Source: Massilia sp. Se16.2.3 (GTDB taxonomy: Bacteria; Pseudomonadota; Gammaproteobacteria; Burkholderiales; Burkholderiaceae_D). From it: a DNA stretch of 64,000 nt. A program made the translations under genes and the position numbers. Every line of letters begins with the position of its first letter. The first letter of the stretch is position 1. Below, piece after piece: positions 40,569-49,996 of the stretch. The notes beneath the pieces were generated by a model. It had not been told where the DNA came from. It made no database searches and was given only the letters and a program-made list of their open reading frames with translations. The DNA is taken from positions 2,046,001 through 2,110,000 of the forward strand of contig NZ_CP050451.1 in NCBI RefSeq assembly GCF_014171595.1, read 5' to 3'.

Positions 40569-40850
40569 TCAGGCCGCACCGTGGAGGTGTGCCAGCAGCG
40601 CCGCCCAGGCGCTGGCGTCCGGCGCGCCGTCGTCGACCAGCACCAGCGAGCGGCAGCGCTCGCCGTCCTCGACCGTGATCTCCCAGCGCGGCAGGTCGGC
40701 GCCTACTGCGCGCGGCGGTGTGGTGCAGAAGAAATCCAGGTGCCGCAGCACCTCCTCGAGCGCCGCGCCGTCGGGGTGGCAGGCGGTGTCGAGGGCGACC
40801 GAGCGTTCGGCACCACTGAAGCCGCCCGCGCACCTGGCGGTGATTTTCAT
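40569..40850 (-). CDS. Emfourin-type inhibitor of the neighbouring M4 protease
   Basis: A 93-residue protein (MKITARCAGGFSGAERSVALD) resembling emfourin, the protealysin inhibitor encoded beside M4 proteases. Its ATG overlaps the protease stop (ATGA), so the two are made together. In the known pair the inhibitor binds the mature protease tightly and keeps the cytoplasm safe. No signal peptide. Confidence 0.8.
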   Translation of the reverse strand: MKITARCAGGFSGAERSVALDTACHPDGAALEEVLRHLDFFCTTPPRAVGADLPRWEITVEDGERCRSLVLVDDGAPDASAWAALLAHLHGAA

Positions 40851-42408
40851 TTGGCGCCGGCCAGCTCGGCTGTTGTCGCCGGGTCGACCATCGGCACCAC
40901 CGCGGCGCTGCTCTCGCCGGTTTCCTGCCCGAGATCGACGCCGGCCGGGCCGTTGCGACCGCGCTCGGCACACCAGCGCGCCAGCGCCTCGGCCTCGGCT
41001 TCGAGGACGCGTTCGATGTTGTAGTACTCGGCCAGGTTCATGGTGCCGCAGCAGGCGCGCCGGTCCTGCTGGGCTCCGGGGGCGTCGCAAACGGCCGGGG
41101 CCAGGCGCCGGAAGCCGCGCGCCGGGGATGCCGGCGCGGTCTCGTCGGCCGGAACCGTCGGGGCGTGCTCGTCGCCTGCTTCCGGCTCGGCCAGCACTTC
41201 GCGCAGCGTGAACTGGCGCCGCACCGATTCGGCATAGGACGCCGGCTTGCCGTCCTCGAGCGTCAGGCGCAGCATGTCGTTGGCGACGTCGGCATAGGTG
41301 GCGGCAATGTCGGGCGCGGCCACCGGGGCGCGCAGCACCAGGCCGCGCAGCCAGGACGCGACCCGGTGCAGCACCGCGGCATCGTCCTCGAAGGCGGGGT
41401 TGCGCTCGAGGGCGAACAGGTCGGCCAGGATGTCGTAGACGGCCCCGGTGAATACCTGCGAAATGGCATGCACCTGGGTGCCGGCCTGCGACAGCGTCAG
41501 GTCGTTGTCGGCATTCCGGAGGCCCGTGGTGCCGCCGAGTGCCAGGCCGAATTGCTCGGCGATATCGGCCAGGAAGGTCTTGTCATGCAGGCGCGCCTTG
41601 GTCTGGGCAACCACCGCTTCGCACTGGTCGAGCTGGGACAGGGCCAGGAAGATGGCGGTGAGGTCGCCGAAGGATTCGTGCAGGCCGCCGGTCTGGGGGG
41701 GATTGTCGGCCTCGAGCCAGTGCGGTTTCAGGCCGTCGAGCACGGCATGGCCGGTCTCGTGGGCGACGATGTCGAAGGAGCGGCAGGTGAACACCCGGTC
41801 GGTTTGCCCGGAGGGCACGAACTCGCCGAACTTCAGGCAATTCTGGGTGCGGCTGTAGAAGGCGTTCATCACATTCGGCAGGCCGTAGGGAAAAACTTGC
41901 AGCGGCGCCGTATCGATGCTGCTGTTCCATTGCCACGGCAGCGGCATCTCGACCCCGCTGGACGAGAGCGAGCGCTGGTACATGGTCAGGGTCTGGCGCA
42001 CCACCGCAAAGGTGTGGACGGCATCGAACTGAGGCGTGTCCGGCATGGTGACGAAGTCGCCGAAGGCGTTCGGCTCGACTGCGTCGATGCCGGGCGTGCC
42101 AGAGGCGATGCGGGCGTCGCGCGGCCCGGCCAGCACGATGCCGGGCAGGAAGGCCTTGCGCGTGCCCATTTCCGTGACCGACGGGTCCTGTTTCCACATC
42201 AGCACGCGCGCGCCGAAGGCATAGGGCAGGGGACCTTACCCGGAGGCGGCTCGTCGGCACCGCGCGGGAGGCCGGGTTGGTCGAGCAGCTGGGCAGCCTT
42301 GCGGTGCTGGCGGTAGGGCGCGCTTGGGGTGGGAACAAAGGCGACCGGCGCCGTCTCCCGCTCGAAAGTAATGGTTGTTTGATCCGGCAGCAAGACTCGT
42401 TGTTCCAT
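40847..42408 (-). CDS. M4-family (protealysin-like) metallopeptidase, frame interrupted
   Basis: About 520 residues. The zinc motif HETGH (41747-41761) lies in FDIVAHETGHAVLDGL, and the third ligand Glu in GGLHESFGDLTAIF, the gluzincin arrangement. No signal peptide is seen. The first ~57 residues (from ATG 42408) are in another frame, with one G apparently missing near 42236 (GGTAAGGTCCCC). A long Ala/Pro/Asp tail (~150 residues) follows the catalytic domain. Coupled with the emfourin gene, it fits a regulated protealysin-like enzyme. Confidence 0.8.
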
Positions 42409-42565
42409 GGCGCACCCTCATGTGATTGAGATACATCATCAGATAGTCGCGCCCCCGGCGGAATCGATCTTGACCCACGTCAATTGCACAGCGCACTGGT
42501 ATCTCGCGCATGCAACTGGCATCATGGCGGATTGTCTTGAGCAATTATGTAAGGAAGGAATGCAG

Positions 42566-42850
42566 ATGGCGGACATTCAGATCGTCCAGGAACACAAGCT
42601 GAGCCCGGAACGGGCGCGCGCGGCGGCGCAACAGGTGGCCGACAAGGTGGCTGCCGAGTTCGGCATGGAATGCCGTTGGGATGGCGAGGACGTGCTGCGT
42701 TTCGAGCGCAGTGGGGTGGAGGGCGCGTTGACCCTGGGCGAACAGCGCGCAGCGCTGCGGATCAAGCTGGGTTTCCTGATGAGCGCCTTCGGTCCGGCGA
42801 TCGAGGCCAAGGTGGCCGACAAGATGAAGCGGGTGTTTGCCGCGGCGTGA
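42566..42850 (+). CDS. Polyhydroxyalkanoic acid system (granule-region) family protein
   Basis: A 94-residue protein beginning MADIQIVQEHKLSPERARA with an amphipathic helix and the strand pattern ECRWDGEDVLRFERSGVEG, as in small PHA-system proteins of the TIGR02610 type. ATG 42566 follows AAGGAAGG by ~8 bases; another ATG two codons earlier is possible. Probably granule-associated and co-regulated with PHB metabolism. Confidence 0.75.
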   Translation: MADIQIVQEHKLSPERARAAAQQVADKVAAEFGMECRWDGEDVLRFERSGVEGALTLGEQRAALRIKLGFLMSAFGPAIEAKVADKMKRVFAAA

Positions 42851-42854
42851 GTAC

Positions 42855-42965
42855 CGTAGGGTGGGCTCTCGAGCCCACGCGGTCGTACCCTTGCATACCG
42901 CAACGTTTTTCGAAGGGAACAATGATCAACCGGTGATACCGCGTGGGCACGGAGTGCCCACCCTG
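42855..42965. repeat. REP/BIME-like inverted repeat between convergent genes
   Basis: CGTAGGGTGGGCTCTCGAG continues to CCCACGCGG on the left; GCGTGGGCACGGAGTGCCCA then CCCTGCC on the right. Each arm folds alone and the two arms pair with each other. It fills almost the whole gap between two converging genes. Confidence 0.8.
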
Positions 42966-42980
42966 CCAAACCGTGACCGA

Positions 42981-43235
42981 TCAGCCCTTCAGCTCTTCGA
43001 TCAGATCGATGTACTGCTGCATCGCGTCTTCTTTCGAGGTGCCTTTCAGGCCATCCCAGGCGTCGTACTTGGCACGGCCGACCATGTCGGTGAAGCCAGG
43101 ACGCTCGCCGCTGACGTCGCCGCTCGACGCCTGCTTGAACAGCGCGTAGATCTTCAGCAGGGTCATGTTGTCCGGACGCTCCGGCAGGTTCTTCGAATCG
43201 GCCTGGGCCTGGGCGAACTGGTCTTGCAAGCTCAT
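42981..43235 (-). CDS. Acyl-CoA-binding protein
   Basis: An 84-residue ACBP: MSLQDQFAQAQADSKNLPERP, LLKIYALFKQASSGD and KYDAWDGLKGTSKEDAM carry the conserved Lys/Tyr/Trp residues that hold the acyl-CoA. It is a cytoplasmic carrier of long-chain acyl-CoA, common in eukaryotes and in a subset of bacteria including Oxalobacteraceae. The second Met (43235) is the right start; the first would add 11 residues. Confidence 0.92.
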   Translation of the reverse strand: MSLQDQFAQAQADSKNLPERPDNMTLLKIYALFKQASSGDVSGERPGFTDMVGRAKYDAWDGLKGTSKEDAMQQYIDLIEELKG

Positions 43236-43391
43236 AAAAACTCCTGTTGTGTTTGCTGGATGAGGCATTGACTGTAAGGCAATGCATGCGGGGCATCTTA
43301 GCGCAGGAGGCGGCGGGTCACGCAGGAATCGCCCGTATTTTAGAGGGCTTACTCAGAAGACAAGGGGTAGCGCCGACGGCGCCTGGACATC

Positions 43392-43433
43392 AAAAAAGCC
43401 GCGTCGGCCGGGAGCTCCCGGCCGACGCGGCTT
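43392..43433 (-). terminator. Very strong terminator of the FKBP gene
   Basis: AAGCCGCGTCGGCCGGGAG-CTCCCGGCCGACGCGGCTT is an uninterrupted self-complementary sequence of 38 bases, followed on the minus strand by a T-run. Confidence 0.9.
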
Positions 43434-43466
43434 CGCGCACGCCTGACTGCCTTGCAGCCCGGCTGC

Positions 43467-43823
43467 TTACACCGCCAGCAGTTCGACGTCGAAGATCAGC
43501 GTCGCGTTCGGCGGGATCGCGCCGCCGGCGCCGCGGGCACCGTAGCCCAGGCTCGCCGGGATGGTCAGGCGGCGCTGGCCGCCGACTTTCATGCCCTGCA
43601 CGCCTTCGTCCCAGCCGCGGATCACGTGGCCGGCGCCCAGCGGGAACTGGAACGGATCGTTGCGGTCCTTGCTCGAATCGAACTTGGCGCCCGGGGTGCC
43701 GTCGTCGTTGCGCAGCCAGCCGGTGTAGTGGACGGTGACGTAGGCACCGGCTTTCGCCTCGGCGCCTTCGCCGACGACGGTATCTTCGTACTGCAGGCCG
43801 GAAGCGGTGGTGGTAGTGGACAT
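43467..43823 (-). CDS. FKBP-type peptidyl-prolyl isomerase
   Basis: A 118-residue single-domain FKBP with VTVHYTGWLRNDDG, FDSSKDRNDPFQFPLG, GHVIRGWDEGVQGMKVGG and the end PPNATLIFDVELL, all the residues of the FK506-binding pocket. No signal peptide, so it acts as a cytoplasmic prolyl isomerase/chaperone. Own terminator; ends a monocistronic unit. Confidence 0.94.
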   Translation of the reverse strand: MSTTTTASGLQYEDTVVGEGAEAKAGAYVTVHYTGWLRNDDGTPGAKFDSSKDRNDPFQFPLGAGHVIRGWDEGVQGMKVGGQRRLTIPASLGYGARGAGGAIPPNATLIFDVELLAV

Positions 43824-43992
43824 GGTATTCCTTCGCTGTTCAAGTTGAGGGGCGATTGTAGTGCATCAATCCGCCCCGCGCCATCGAGCGCCCGCTGCGG
43901 CGCCCCCGCGATCCCGGTCTACAATACGCTTTTGACTTCTGGAGCCGCACGATCATGCCTGCTCAACAGTCCAGCACGCCGGGGAGCCCCTC

Positions 43993-44814
43993 ATGAATGC
44001 CGTCGCCACCGCCTGGGCGCGTGCGTTGCGCGCCCAGTTCTCGAGCCGCATGCTGCTGTTGTCGCTGCTGCCGCTGATGCTGTCGCTGCTGCTGTGGGGC
44101 GGGCTGCTGTATGCCTTCGGCCAGCCGCTGTTCGACTGGCTGCAGGGCCTGTTCGCCGAGTACGGCTGGTTCACCTCGAGCGACAGCATCCTCTCGACGC
44201 TCGGCCTGGGCATGCTGAAGGTGATGGTGGTGCCGATCATGGCGATCTTGCTGCTGCTGCCCCTGATGATCGCCTCGTCGTTGCTGTTCATGGGCGTGGT
44301 CGCGATGCCGGCCATCGAAGGCCACGTCAGCCGCCGCCAGTACCCGAAGCTCGAGCGCAAGGAAGGCGGGTCTTTCGTGGGCAGCGTGGCCATCAACCTC
44401 TCGAGCGTGCTCGTGTTCGCGGCCCTGTGGCTGTGTACGGTGCCGCTGTATGCGGTGCCGCCGGTGGCGGTGCTGGTGCAGGCCGCGCTGTGGGGCTGGG
44501 TGACCTCGCGCGTGATGAGCTACGACGCGCTGGCCGGGCACGCCAGCACGCTTGAACGCAAGGCCCTGATGGCTGCGCACCGCTGGCCGCTGCTGGCGAT
44601 CGGCATGGTGTCGGGCGTGCTCGGCGCCTTGCCGGGCATCGCCTGGATGGGCGGCGCGCTGCTGTCGATGGTGCTGTTTCCCTTCCTGGCGGTGCTGTCG
44701 GCCTGGTTGTACGTGCTGATCTTCCTGTTCACCGGACTATGGTTCCAGTACTACTGTCTGGACGCGCTGGAAAGGCTGCGCGGGTCGGGTGCGACGGCGC
44801 CGATGCCGGCTTGA
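43993..44814 (+). CDS. EI24-domain (CysZ-like) membrane protein
   Basis: A 273-residue polytopic protein. Hydrophobic segments include MLLLSLLPLMLSLLLWGGLLY, MVVPIMAILLLLPLMIASSLL, LSSVLVFAALWLCTVPLYA and MVLFPFLAVLSAWLYVLIFL. AIEGHVSRRQYPKLERKEGGS between the helices is characteristic of EI24/CysZ family members. CysZ takes up sulphate, but many beta-proteobacterial EI24 proteins have no known cargo, so transport is not asserted. Confidence 0.8.
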   Translation: MNAVATAWARALRAQFSSRMLLLSLLPLMLSLLLWGGLLYAFGQPLFDWLQGLFAEYGWFTSSDSILSTLGLGMLKVMVVPIMAILLLLPLMIASSLLFMGVVAMPAIEGHVSRRQYPKLERKEGGSFVGSVAINLSSVLVFAALWLCTVPLYAVPPVAVLVQAALWGWVTSRVMSYDALAGHASTLERKALMAAHRWPLLAIGMVSGVLGALPGIAWMGGALLSMVLFPFLAVLSAWLYVLIFLFTGLWFQYYCLDALERLRGSGATAPMPA

Positions 44815-45207
44815 ATTTCCACGGTCGGACACCCCGGACTCAGGCCGAAAAGACAGGCCAGGTACGCCGAATCTCATCCGTGTAGGAGGCGAATACCCAT
44901 GCTTGTAGGCATCAGTGCTATCCCGATAACTCGGCCGTTGTTTTTTTGCGAAAATGTTCGGGGCAGGTCAAATTTGTTGAACAGGTCTACGTGGAAGACC
45001 TGTTGATGTGGTGGAATGATGGCTTGGGCGCGGCGCATTTTCATCGCGATTTTTAGCGCCAGCCACGTGAACCAACAACGACCTCGATCACTCGAACAGA
45101 CCAGTAGTACGGATGGCGAGCAGGTTGACAGGATGGGGCATTCGGAAACCGCCAGCAGGTTGCCCGAGGCCCTCGTAGGAATGACGATTCAAACCGGTTA
45201 AGCCATC
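44815..45207. other. Intergenic region with a possible small ORF and a hairpin
   Basis: A 393-base gap. AACAGGTCT (44980-44988) and AGACCTGTT (44996-45004) are a perfect 9-base dyad with 7-base loop. A small frame with a strong ribosome site overlaps it (next entry). The remainder up to the next start is unremarkable. Confidence 0.4.
44899..45006 (+). CDS. Possible small protein (35 aa)
   Basis: MLVGISAIPITRPLFFCENV begins a 35-residue frame ending KTC at TGA 45004-45006. The ATG is preceded by AGGAGG at 44884-44889, the best ribosome site in the gap, nine bases upstream. The stop lies exactly in the right arm of the dyad at 44980-45004. It could be a leader peptide for the following gene. 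Unverified. Confidence 0.35.
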   Translation: MLVGISAIPITRPLFFCENVRGRSNLLNRSTWKTC

Positions 45208-48200
45208 ATGGAAAGCACCCGCCGTTTCAAACGGCCACGTAACGTATTCAGCGCCATGCGCAACCTGCGCACGCGCGCCGACGGCAGCGCCGCGCCCGCC
45301 CTCGCCATGGCAGCGACCGCGCGGGACGCGCCCCTGTACGACACCTATCCGCACCTGTCGCTCGTCTCCGACGCAGGCGCGAACTCCGCCGAGGCTCCGC
45401 CAGGCGATGGCGCCGGACCCGAACACGAAGGCGAGCCGCCTGCCGGCAAGGGCCGCGGCAAGCGCGTCCTGTTCGGCCTGCTGCTGGTCGTCGTCGCGGC
45501 CGGTTCGGCCTACGCCGTCTACGAGACCCGCACCTCCACGCTGCAGGCGAAGCTGTTCGCCGGCATGATGAAGGACGTGCACTATCGCATGCACAAGGGC
45601 GCGAGCGACGCGATCCGCTTCCCGTCCGAGAGCCCCTACGATGCCCGCCTTGGCTACTCGCATCTCCCGGCGTTTCTCACCAGGCTGCAGTCGCGCGACT
45701 ACGTCATCGAAGCGCAAGCGCGCATGTCGCCGAAAATGGTGCAGCTGGCCGACCGCGGCATCTTCGCGACCTACCGCGAAAAGACCCGTACCGGCCTCGA
45801 GATCCTCGACTGCCGCAGCCAGCCGCTGTTCGGCTCGCGCTTCCCGGAACGCTTCTACGAGCGCTTCGACGACACCCCGCAACTGCTGGTGCAAAGCCTG
45901 CTGTTCATCGAGAACCGCGAGCTGCTCGACCCGGCCTACCCGAAACGCAACCCGGCCGTCGAATGGGACCGCTTCTCGAAAGCCGTGTTCGACAAAACCC
46001 TGCACGCCGTCGGCGTCGGCAGCGGCGGGCGCGTTGCCGGCGGTTCCACGCTGGCCACGCAAATCGAAAAATACCGCCATTCGCCGGAAGGGCGTACCGC
46101 CTCGCTGTCGGACAAGCTCGTGCAAATGGCCTCGGCCACGCTGCGCGCCTACCAGGATGGCGAAGACACCACTGGCGCACGCCGCCAGATCGTGCTCGAC
46201 TACCTGAATACGGTGCCGCTGTCGGCCAAGCTCGGCTACGGCGAAGTGAACGGCATCGGCGACGGCATGTGGGTCTGGTACGGCCGCGATTTCGCCAAGG
46301 TCAGTGCCGCCCTGAAGGGCCGCATGGACAATTCCGAAGCGGTGCTCATCTACAAGGAAGCGCTGTCGCTGATGATCGCGCAGCGCCGTCCTGCCTACTA
46401 CCTCGGCGCCGGCAAGGAAGACCTCGAAACGCTCACGAACAGCCACCTGCGCGTGCTGGCCCAGGCCGGCGTGATCACGCCGCAGTTGCGCGACGCGGCC
46501 CTCGCCGTCAAGCTGCAGCCCTCGCTGCATTCCGGCGTGGCCGCACCCGAGCCGAACGCCTTCGTGTCGCGCAAGGCCTCGAACGCCGTGCGCAACCACC
46601 TCGGCTACCTGCTGGGCGAGCCGCGCCTGTACAACCTCGACCGCCTCGACATGTCGGTGGTTTCCACCCTCGATGCCCAGGCCCAGCAGGCGGTGACCGC
46701 CACGCTGCGCCAGCTGACCACGCCCGAGGCGGCCGCAGCGGCCGGCCTGACCGGCAAGGGCCTGCTCGGCAACGGCGACCCGGCCCAGGTGGTCTACAGC
46801 TTTACCCTGATGGAGCGGGGCGACAACGTCAACTACCTGCGCGTCCAGACCGACAACTACGACCAGCCCCTCGACATCAACGAGCAGGCCAAGCTCGACC
46901 TCGGTTCGACGGCCAAGCTGCGCACGCTCGTCACCTACCTCGACATCGTCGACCAGCTGCACCGCCGCTACGAGCCGATGGACCCGAAGGCGCTGCGCGA
47001 AGCGCGCATCGACCCGAAGGATCGCCTGAGCCAGTGGGCGGTGGAATACTTCCTGGCGCTGCCGGCGAATGCCGACCGTGGCTTGACGCCCATGCTGGCG
47101 GCGGCGATGGAGCGCAAGTACTCGGCCAACCCTGGTGAAGGCTTCTTTACCGGCGGCGGCCTGCATTACTTCGGCAACTTCAGCAAGCTCGACAATTCGA
47201 AGATCATGACCGTGCAGCACGCGCTGCAGCAGTCGACCAACCTGGTCTTCGTGCGCATGATGCGCGACGTCGTGCGCTACTACATGTTCCAGCTGCCCGG
47301 TTCCTCGGCCGCCCTGCTGGCCGACGCCAACGATCCGCGCCGCGCCGAGTACCTGGCGCGCTTCGCCGACAGCGAGGGCAAGACCTTCCTGGCGAAGTTC
47401 TGGAACAAGTACAAGGGCAAGACCCCGGACGAAGCGCAGGCGCTGCTCTTTGCCGGCGTGCGCCCGGCCGCCTCGAAGCTGGCCGCGGCCTACCTGACGA
47501 TCGCGCCGAAGGCCACGCTGGCCCAGTTCGGCGCCTTCATCGACCGTTCGCTGCCGAGCAACGAGGTCGACGAAGAGCGCATCGCCAGGATGTACGAGCA
47601 GTATGCGCCGGCCAACATGTCGCTGGCCGACCGCGGTTATGTCGCCTCGACCCACCCGCTGGAACTGTGGCTGGTCGGCTACCTGCAGACCCACCCGAAA
47701 GCCGGCTGGAGCGAAGTGGTCGCGGCCAGCGTGCGCGAGCGCCAGGAAGTCTATTCGTGGCTGTTCAAGACCAGCCGCAAGAACGCCCAGGACAAGCGCA
47801 TCGCCGGCCTGATCGAAGTCGAAGCCTTCCTCAAGATCCATGCCCAGTGGAAGAAGATGGGCTATCCCTTCGATTCGCTGGTGCCGTCCTACGCCACCAC
47901 GCTGGGCGCCTCGGCCGACCGGCCGGCGGCCCTGGCCGAACTGATGGGCATCATCGTCAACGGCGGCGTACGCAAACCCGTCGAGCGCATCGACTCGCTG
48001 CACTTTGCCAAGGCCACGCCTTACGAAACCCTGGTCAAGCGCGCACCGAAAGTGGAGAACGAAGTCGTGCTGGCGCCGGAAGTGGCGCGCGCGGTGGCCA
48101 CTGCCATCCGCGGCGTGGTGTCGGAAGGTACGGCCAAGCGCGTCAAGACCGCCTTCACGCAATCGGACGGCAATGTCATCGCGGTGGGCGGCAAGACCGG

Positions 48201-48468
48201 TACCGGCGACCAGCGCTTCGACGTGTATGCTAGAGGCGGGCGCCTGATCGAATCGCGCTACGTGAACCGTTCGGCCACGTTCGTCTTCAACATCGGCGAG
48301 CGCTTCTTCGGCAGCATGACGGCCTATGTGCACGGACCGCAGTCGGAGAACTACGACTTCACCAGCGCCTTGCCGGTGCAGCTGCTCACAACGCTGGCGC
48401 CGAGCCTGATGCCGATGATCGAACCGCCACAGGGCAGCGTGGCCGCGCAGCGCCAGTGCGTGCGCTGA
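45208..48468 (+). CDS. Large PBP1-like transglycosylase/transpeptidase-related protein
   Basis: A 1,086-residue protein with an N-terminal cytoplasmic region of ~85 residues, one membrane helix (RVLFGLLLVVVAAGSAYAVY), a GT51-like domain and a penicillin-binding domain. GT51 hints: LLFIENRELLDPAYP and GGSTLATQIEKY. Transpeptidase hints: SxxK in LGSTAKL, SxN in QQSTNLVF, and KTG in VGGKTGTGD. It is longer than standard PBP1a and the first GT51 motif is atypical (IEN for the usual ED). Unlike many neighbours, the frame is clean from end to end. Confidence 0.8.
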   Translation: MESTRRFKRPRNVFSAMRNLRTRADGSAAPALAMAATARDAPLYDTYPHLSLVSDAGANSAEAPPGDGAGPEHEGEPPAGKGRGKRVLFGLLLVVVAAGSAYAVYETRTSTLQAKLFAGMMKDVHYRMHKGASDAIRFPSESPYDARLGYSHLPAFLTRLQSRDYVIEAQARMSPKMVQLADRGIFATYREKTRTGLEILDCRSQPLFGSRFPERFYERFDDTPQLLVQSLLFIENRELLDPAYPKRNPAVEWDRFSKAVFDKTLHAVGVGSGGRVAGGSTLATQIEKYRHSPEGRTASLSDKLVQMASATLRAYQDGEDTTGARRQIVLDYLNTVPLSAKLGYGEVNGIGDGMWVWYGRDFAKVSAALKGRMDNSEAVLIYKEALSLMIAQRRPAYYLGAGKEDLETLTNSHLRVLAQAGVITPQLRDAALAVKLQPSLHSGVAAPEPNAFVSRKASNAVRNHLGYLLGEPRLYNLDRLDMSVVSTLDAQAQQAVTATLRQLTTPEAAAAAGLTGKGLLGNGDPAQVVYSFTLMERGDNVNYLRVQTDNYDQPLDINEQAKLDLGSTAKLRTLVTYLDIVDQLHRRYEPMDPKALREARIDPKDRLSQWAVEYFLALPANADRGLTPMLAAAMERKYSANPGEGFFTGGGLHYFGNFSKLDNSKIMTVQHALQQSTNLVFVRMMRDVVRYYMFQLPGSSAALLADANDPRRAEYLARFADSEGKTFLAKFWNKYKGKTPDEAQALLFAGVRPAASKLAAAYLTIAPKATLAQFGAFIDRSLPSNEVDEERIARMYEQYAPANMSLADRGYVASTHPLELWLVGYLQTHPKAGWSEVVAASVRERQEVYSWLFKTSRKNAQDKRIAGLIEVEAFLKIHAQWKKMGYPFDSLVPSYATTLGASADRPAALAELMGIIVNGGVRKPVERIDSLHFAKATPYETLVKRAPKVENEVVLAPEVARAVATAIRGVVSEGTAKRVKTAFTQSDGNVIAVGGKTGTGDQRFDVYARGGRLIESRYVNRSATFVFNIGERFFGSMTAYVHGPQSENYDFTSALPVQLLTTLAPSLMPMIEPPQGSVAAQRQCVR

Positions 48469-48534
48469 CCCGTCCGTCGCCGGCCTGCTTGCCCAAACGG
48501 ATGAGCAGCCGGGGCCTGGCCTTATAATGGCTGG

Positions 48535-49938
48535 ATGAGTCCCGGAGAAAGGGCGCGCAGCGCAAGCCGGCGCGCCGTATCGACAATTCGCAGCTTCAGC
48601 CTGGTTTCGCTGCGCGACCTGATCGTCGCGGCGGGGCCGACCGTCGTCCTGGTCGCGCTGGCCTGCTTCATCGCCTACCTGGTTGTCGACCCGGCCCCGC
48701 CGCGCATCGTGCGCCTGGCAAGCGGCCAGGAAAACAGCGCCTACGAAGCCTTTGGCGCCCGCTATGCCAAGGAACTCAAGAGCGACGAGATCAAGGTCGT
48801 GCTGCAGCCCTCGCTGGGCTCCCAGGAAAACCTGCTACGCCTGCAGCGTGGCGAAGCCGACATCGCGTTCGTGCAAAGCGGTTCCACCAGCGAAGAGCAG
48901 GCGGGCCAGCTCGGCCTGGTATCCCTGGGCAGCCTGTTCACGGAACCCGTCTGGCTGTTCCTGCGCAGCGAGGTCAAGGCCACCAGTCTCACCGGCCTGC
49001 GCGGCAAGCGCATCAACCTCGGGCCGGAGGGTACCGGCGTGCCGACCCTGTTCCGCCAGGTGCTGGCCGTGAACGGCGTCGAGCCGAACGAACTGACCAT
49101 CGGCGCGCTCGAGAACACGCCGGCCACGGTCGAACTGCTGGCCGGGCGCATCGACGGACTCGTGTTCAGTTCGGCGCCGGAAGCGCCGCTGATCCAGATG
49201 CTGCTGCAAACGCCCGGCATCCGCCTGTTCAACTTTTCCCAGGCCGAAGCCTATACGCGGCGCCTGCCTTTCCTCACCCACGTAACGCTGCCGCGCGGGA
49301 TCGTCGACCTGGGCCGCGACATTCCGTCCCAGGACTACCACCTGATCGCGCCCACGGCCACCCTGGTGGCGCGGGAAGACCTGCATCCGGCCCTGGTCGA
49401 CCTGTTTGTCAAGGCGGCCGGCGAGATCCACGGCGGCGCCGGCTGGTTCCAGCAGCAGGGCCAGTTCCCCTCGCCGAAATTTACCGAGATTCCCGTGTCG
49501 GAGGAAGCGGCGAAATACTACCGCGACGGCCCGCCGCTGCTGCAGCGCTACATGCGCTTCTGGCTGGCGAATCTGTTCGAGCGCCTGTGGGTCGTGGTGG
49601 TGGCGCTGGCCGCCCTGGTGATACCGCTCTCGAAAATCGTGCCGCCGCTGTACGTGTGGCGCGTGCGTTCGCGCGTGTATCGCTGGTACGGCGAATTGCG
49701 CGCGGTGGAGCAGGCCTGGGAGGCCGTGCAGCCGGAAGCGGAAGAGGCGCGCCGCGAGATCGTACGCGAGGATCTCTTGCACCGCCTGGACGACATCGAG
49801 GAACGCGTAAACCACATCTCGATTCCGCTGGCCTATGCCGATGGCCTGTACGGCCTGCGCGGCCATATCAACATCGTGCGCCAGCGGCTGCGCGCATCGG
49901 CACCGGCGGCGGCCGGACCGGGCGACTTCGGCGGATAA
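48535..49938 (+). CDS. TAXI-family TRAP transporter solute-binding subunit
   Basis: A 467-residue protein with an N-terminal membrane anchor (VVLVALACFIAYLVV), a TAXI periplasmic domain (LASGQENSAYEAFGARYA; LRGKRINLGPEGTGVPTLFRQVL) and a C-terminal membrane segment (LWVVVVALAALVIPLSKIV) plus helical tail. The second helix makes this a membrane-anchored form. No TRAP permease gene is adjacent, so the transported compound and partner are unknown. Confidence 0.85.
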   Translation: MSPGERARSASRRAVSTIRSFSLVSLRDLIVAAGPTVVLVALACFIAYLVVDPAPPRIVRLASGQENSAYEAFGARYAKELKSDEIKVVLQPSLGSQENLLRLQRGEADIAFVQSGSTSEEQAGQLGLVSLGSLFTEPVWLFLRSEVKATSLTGLRGKRINLGPEGTGVPTLFRQVLAVNGVEPNELTIGALENTPATVELLAGRIDGLVFSSAPEAPLIQMLLQTPGIRLFNFSQAEAYTRRLPFLTHVTLPRGIVDLGRDIPSQDYHLIAPTATLVAREDLHPALVDLFVKAAGEIHGGAGWFQQQGQFPSPKFTEIPVSEEAAKYYRDGPPLLQRYMRFWLANLFERLWVVVVALAALVIPLSKIVPPLYVWRVRSRVYRWYGELRAVEQAWEAVQPEAEEARREIVREDLLHRLDDIEERVNHISIPLAYADGLYGLRGHINIVRQRLRASAPAAAGPGDFGG

Positions 49939-49996
49939 CAATTTCCTGCGGATGAGATTACACTGGCAGGCCGTGTGATTTGTCTTTAAGGAAATT

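Noticed and set aside
45088..48333. 1,081-residue open frame on the minus strand
   Set aside because: It mirrors the PBP1-like gene in the GC-rich third-position frame; composition is His/Arg/Val/Gly-rich with no motif, while the plus strand has clear motifs.
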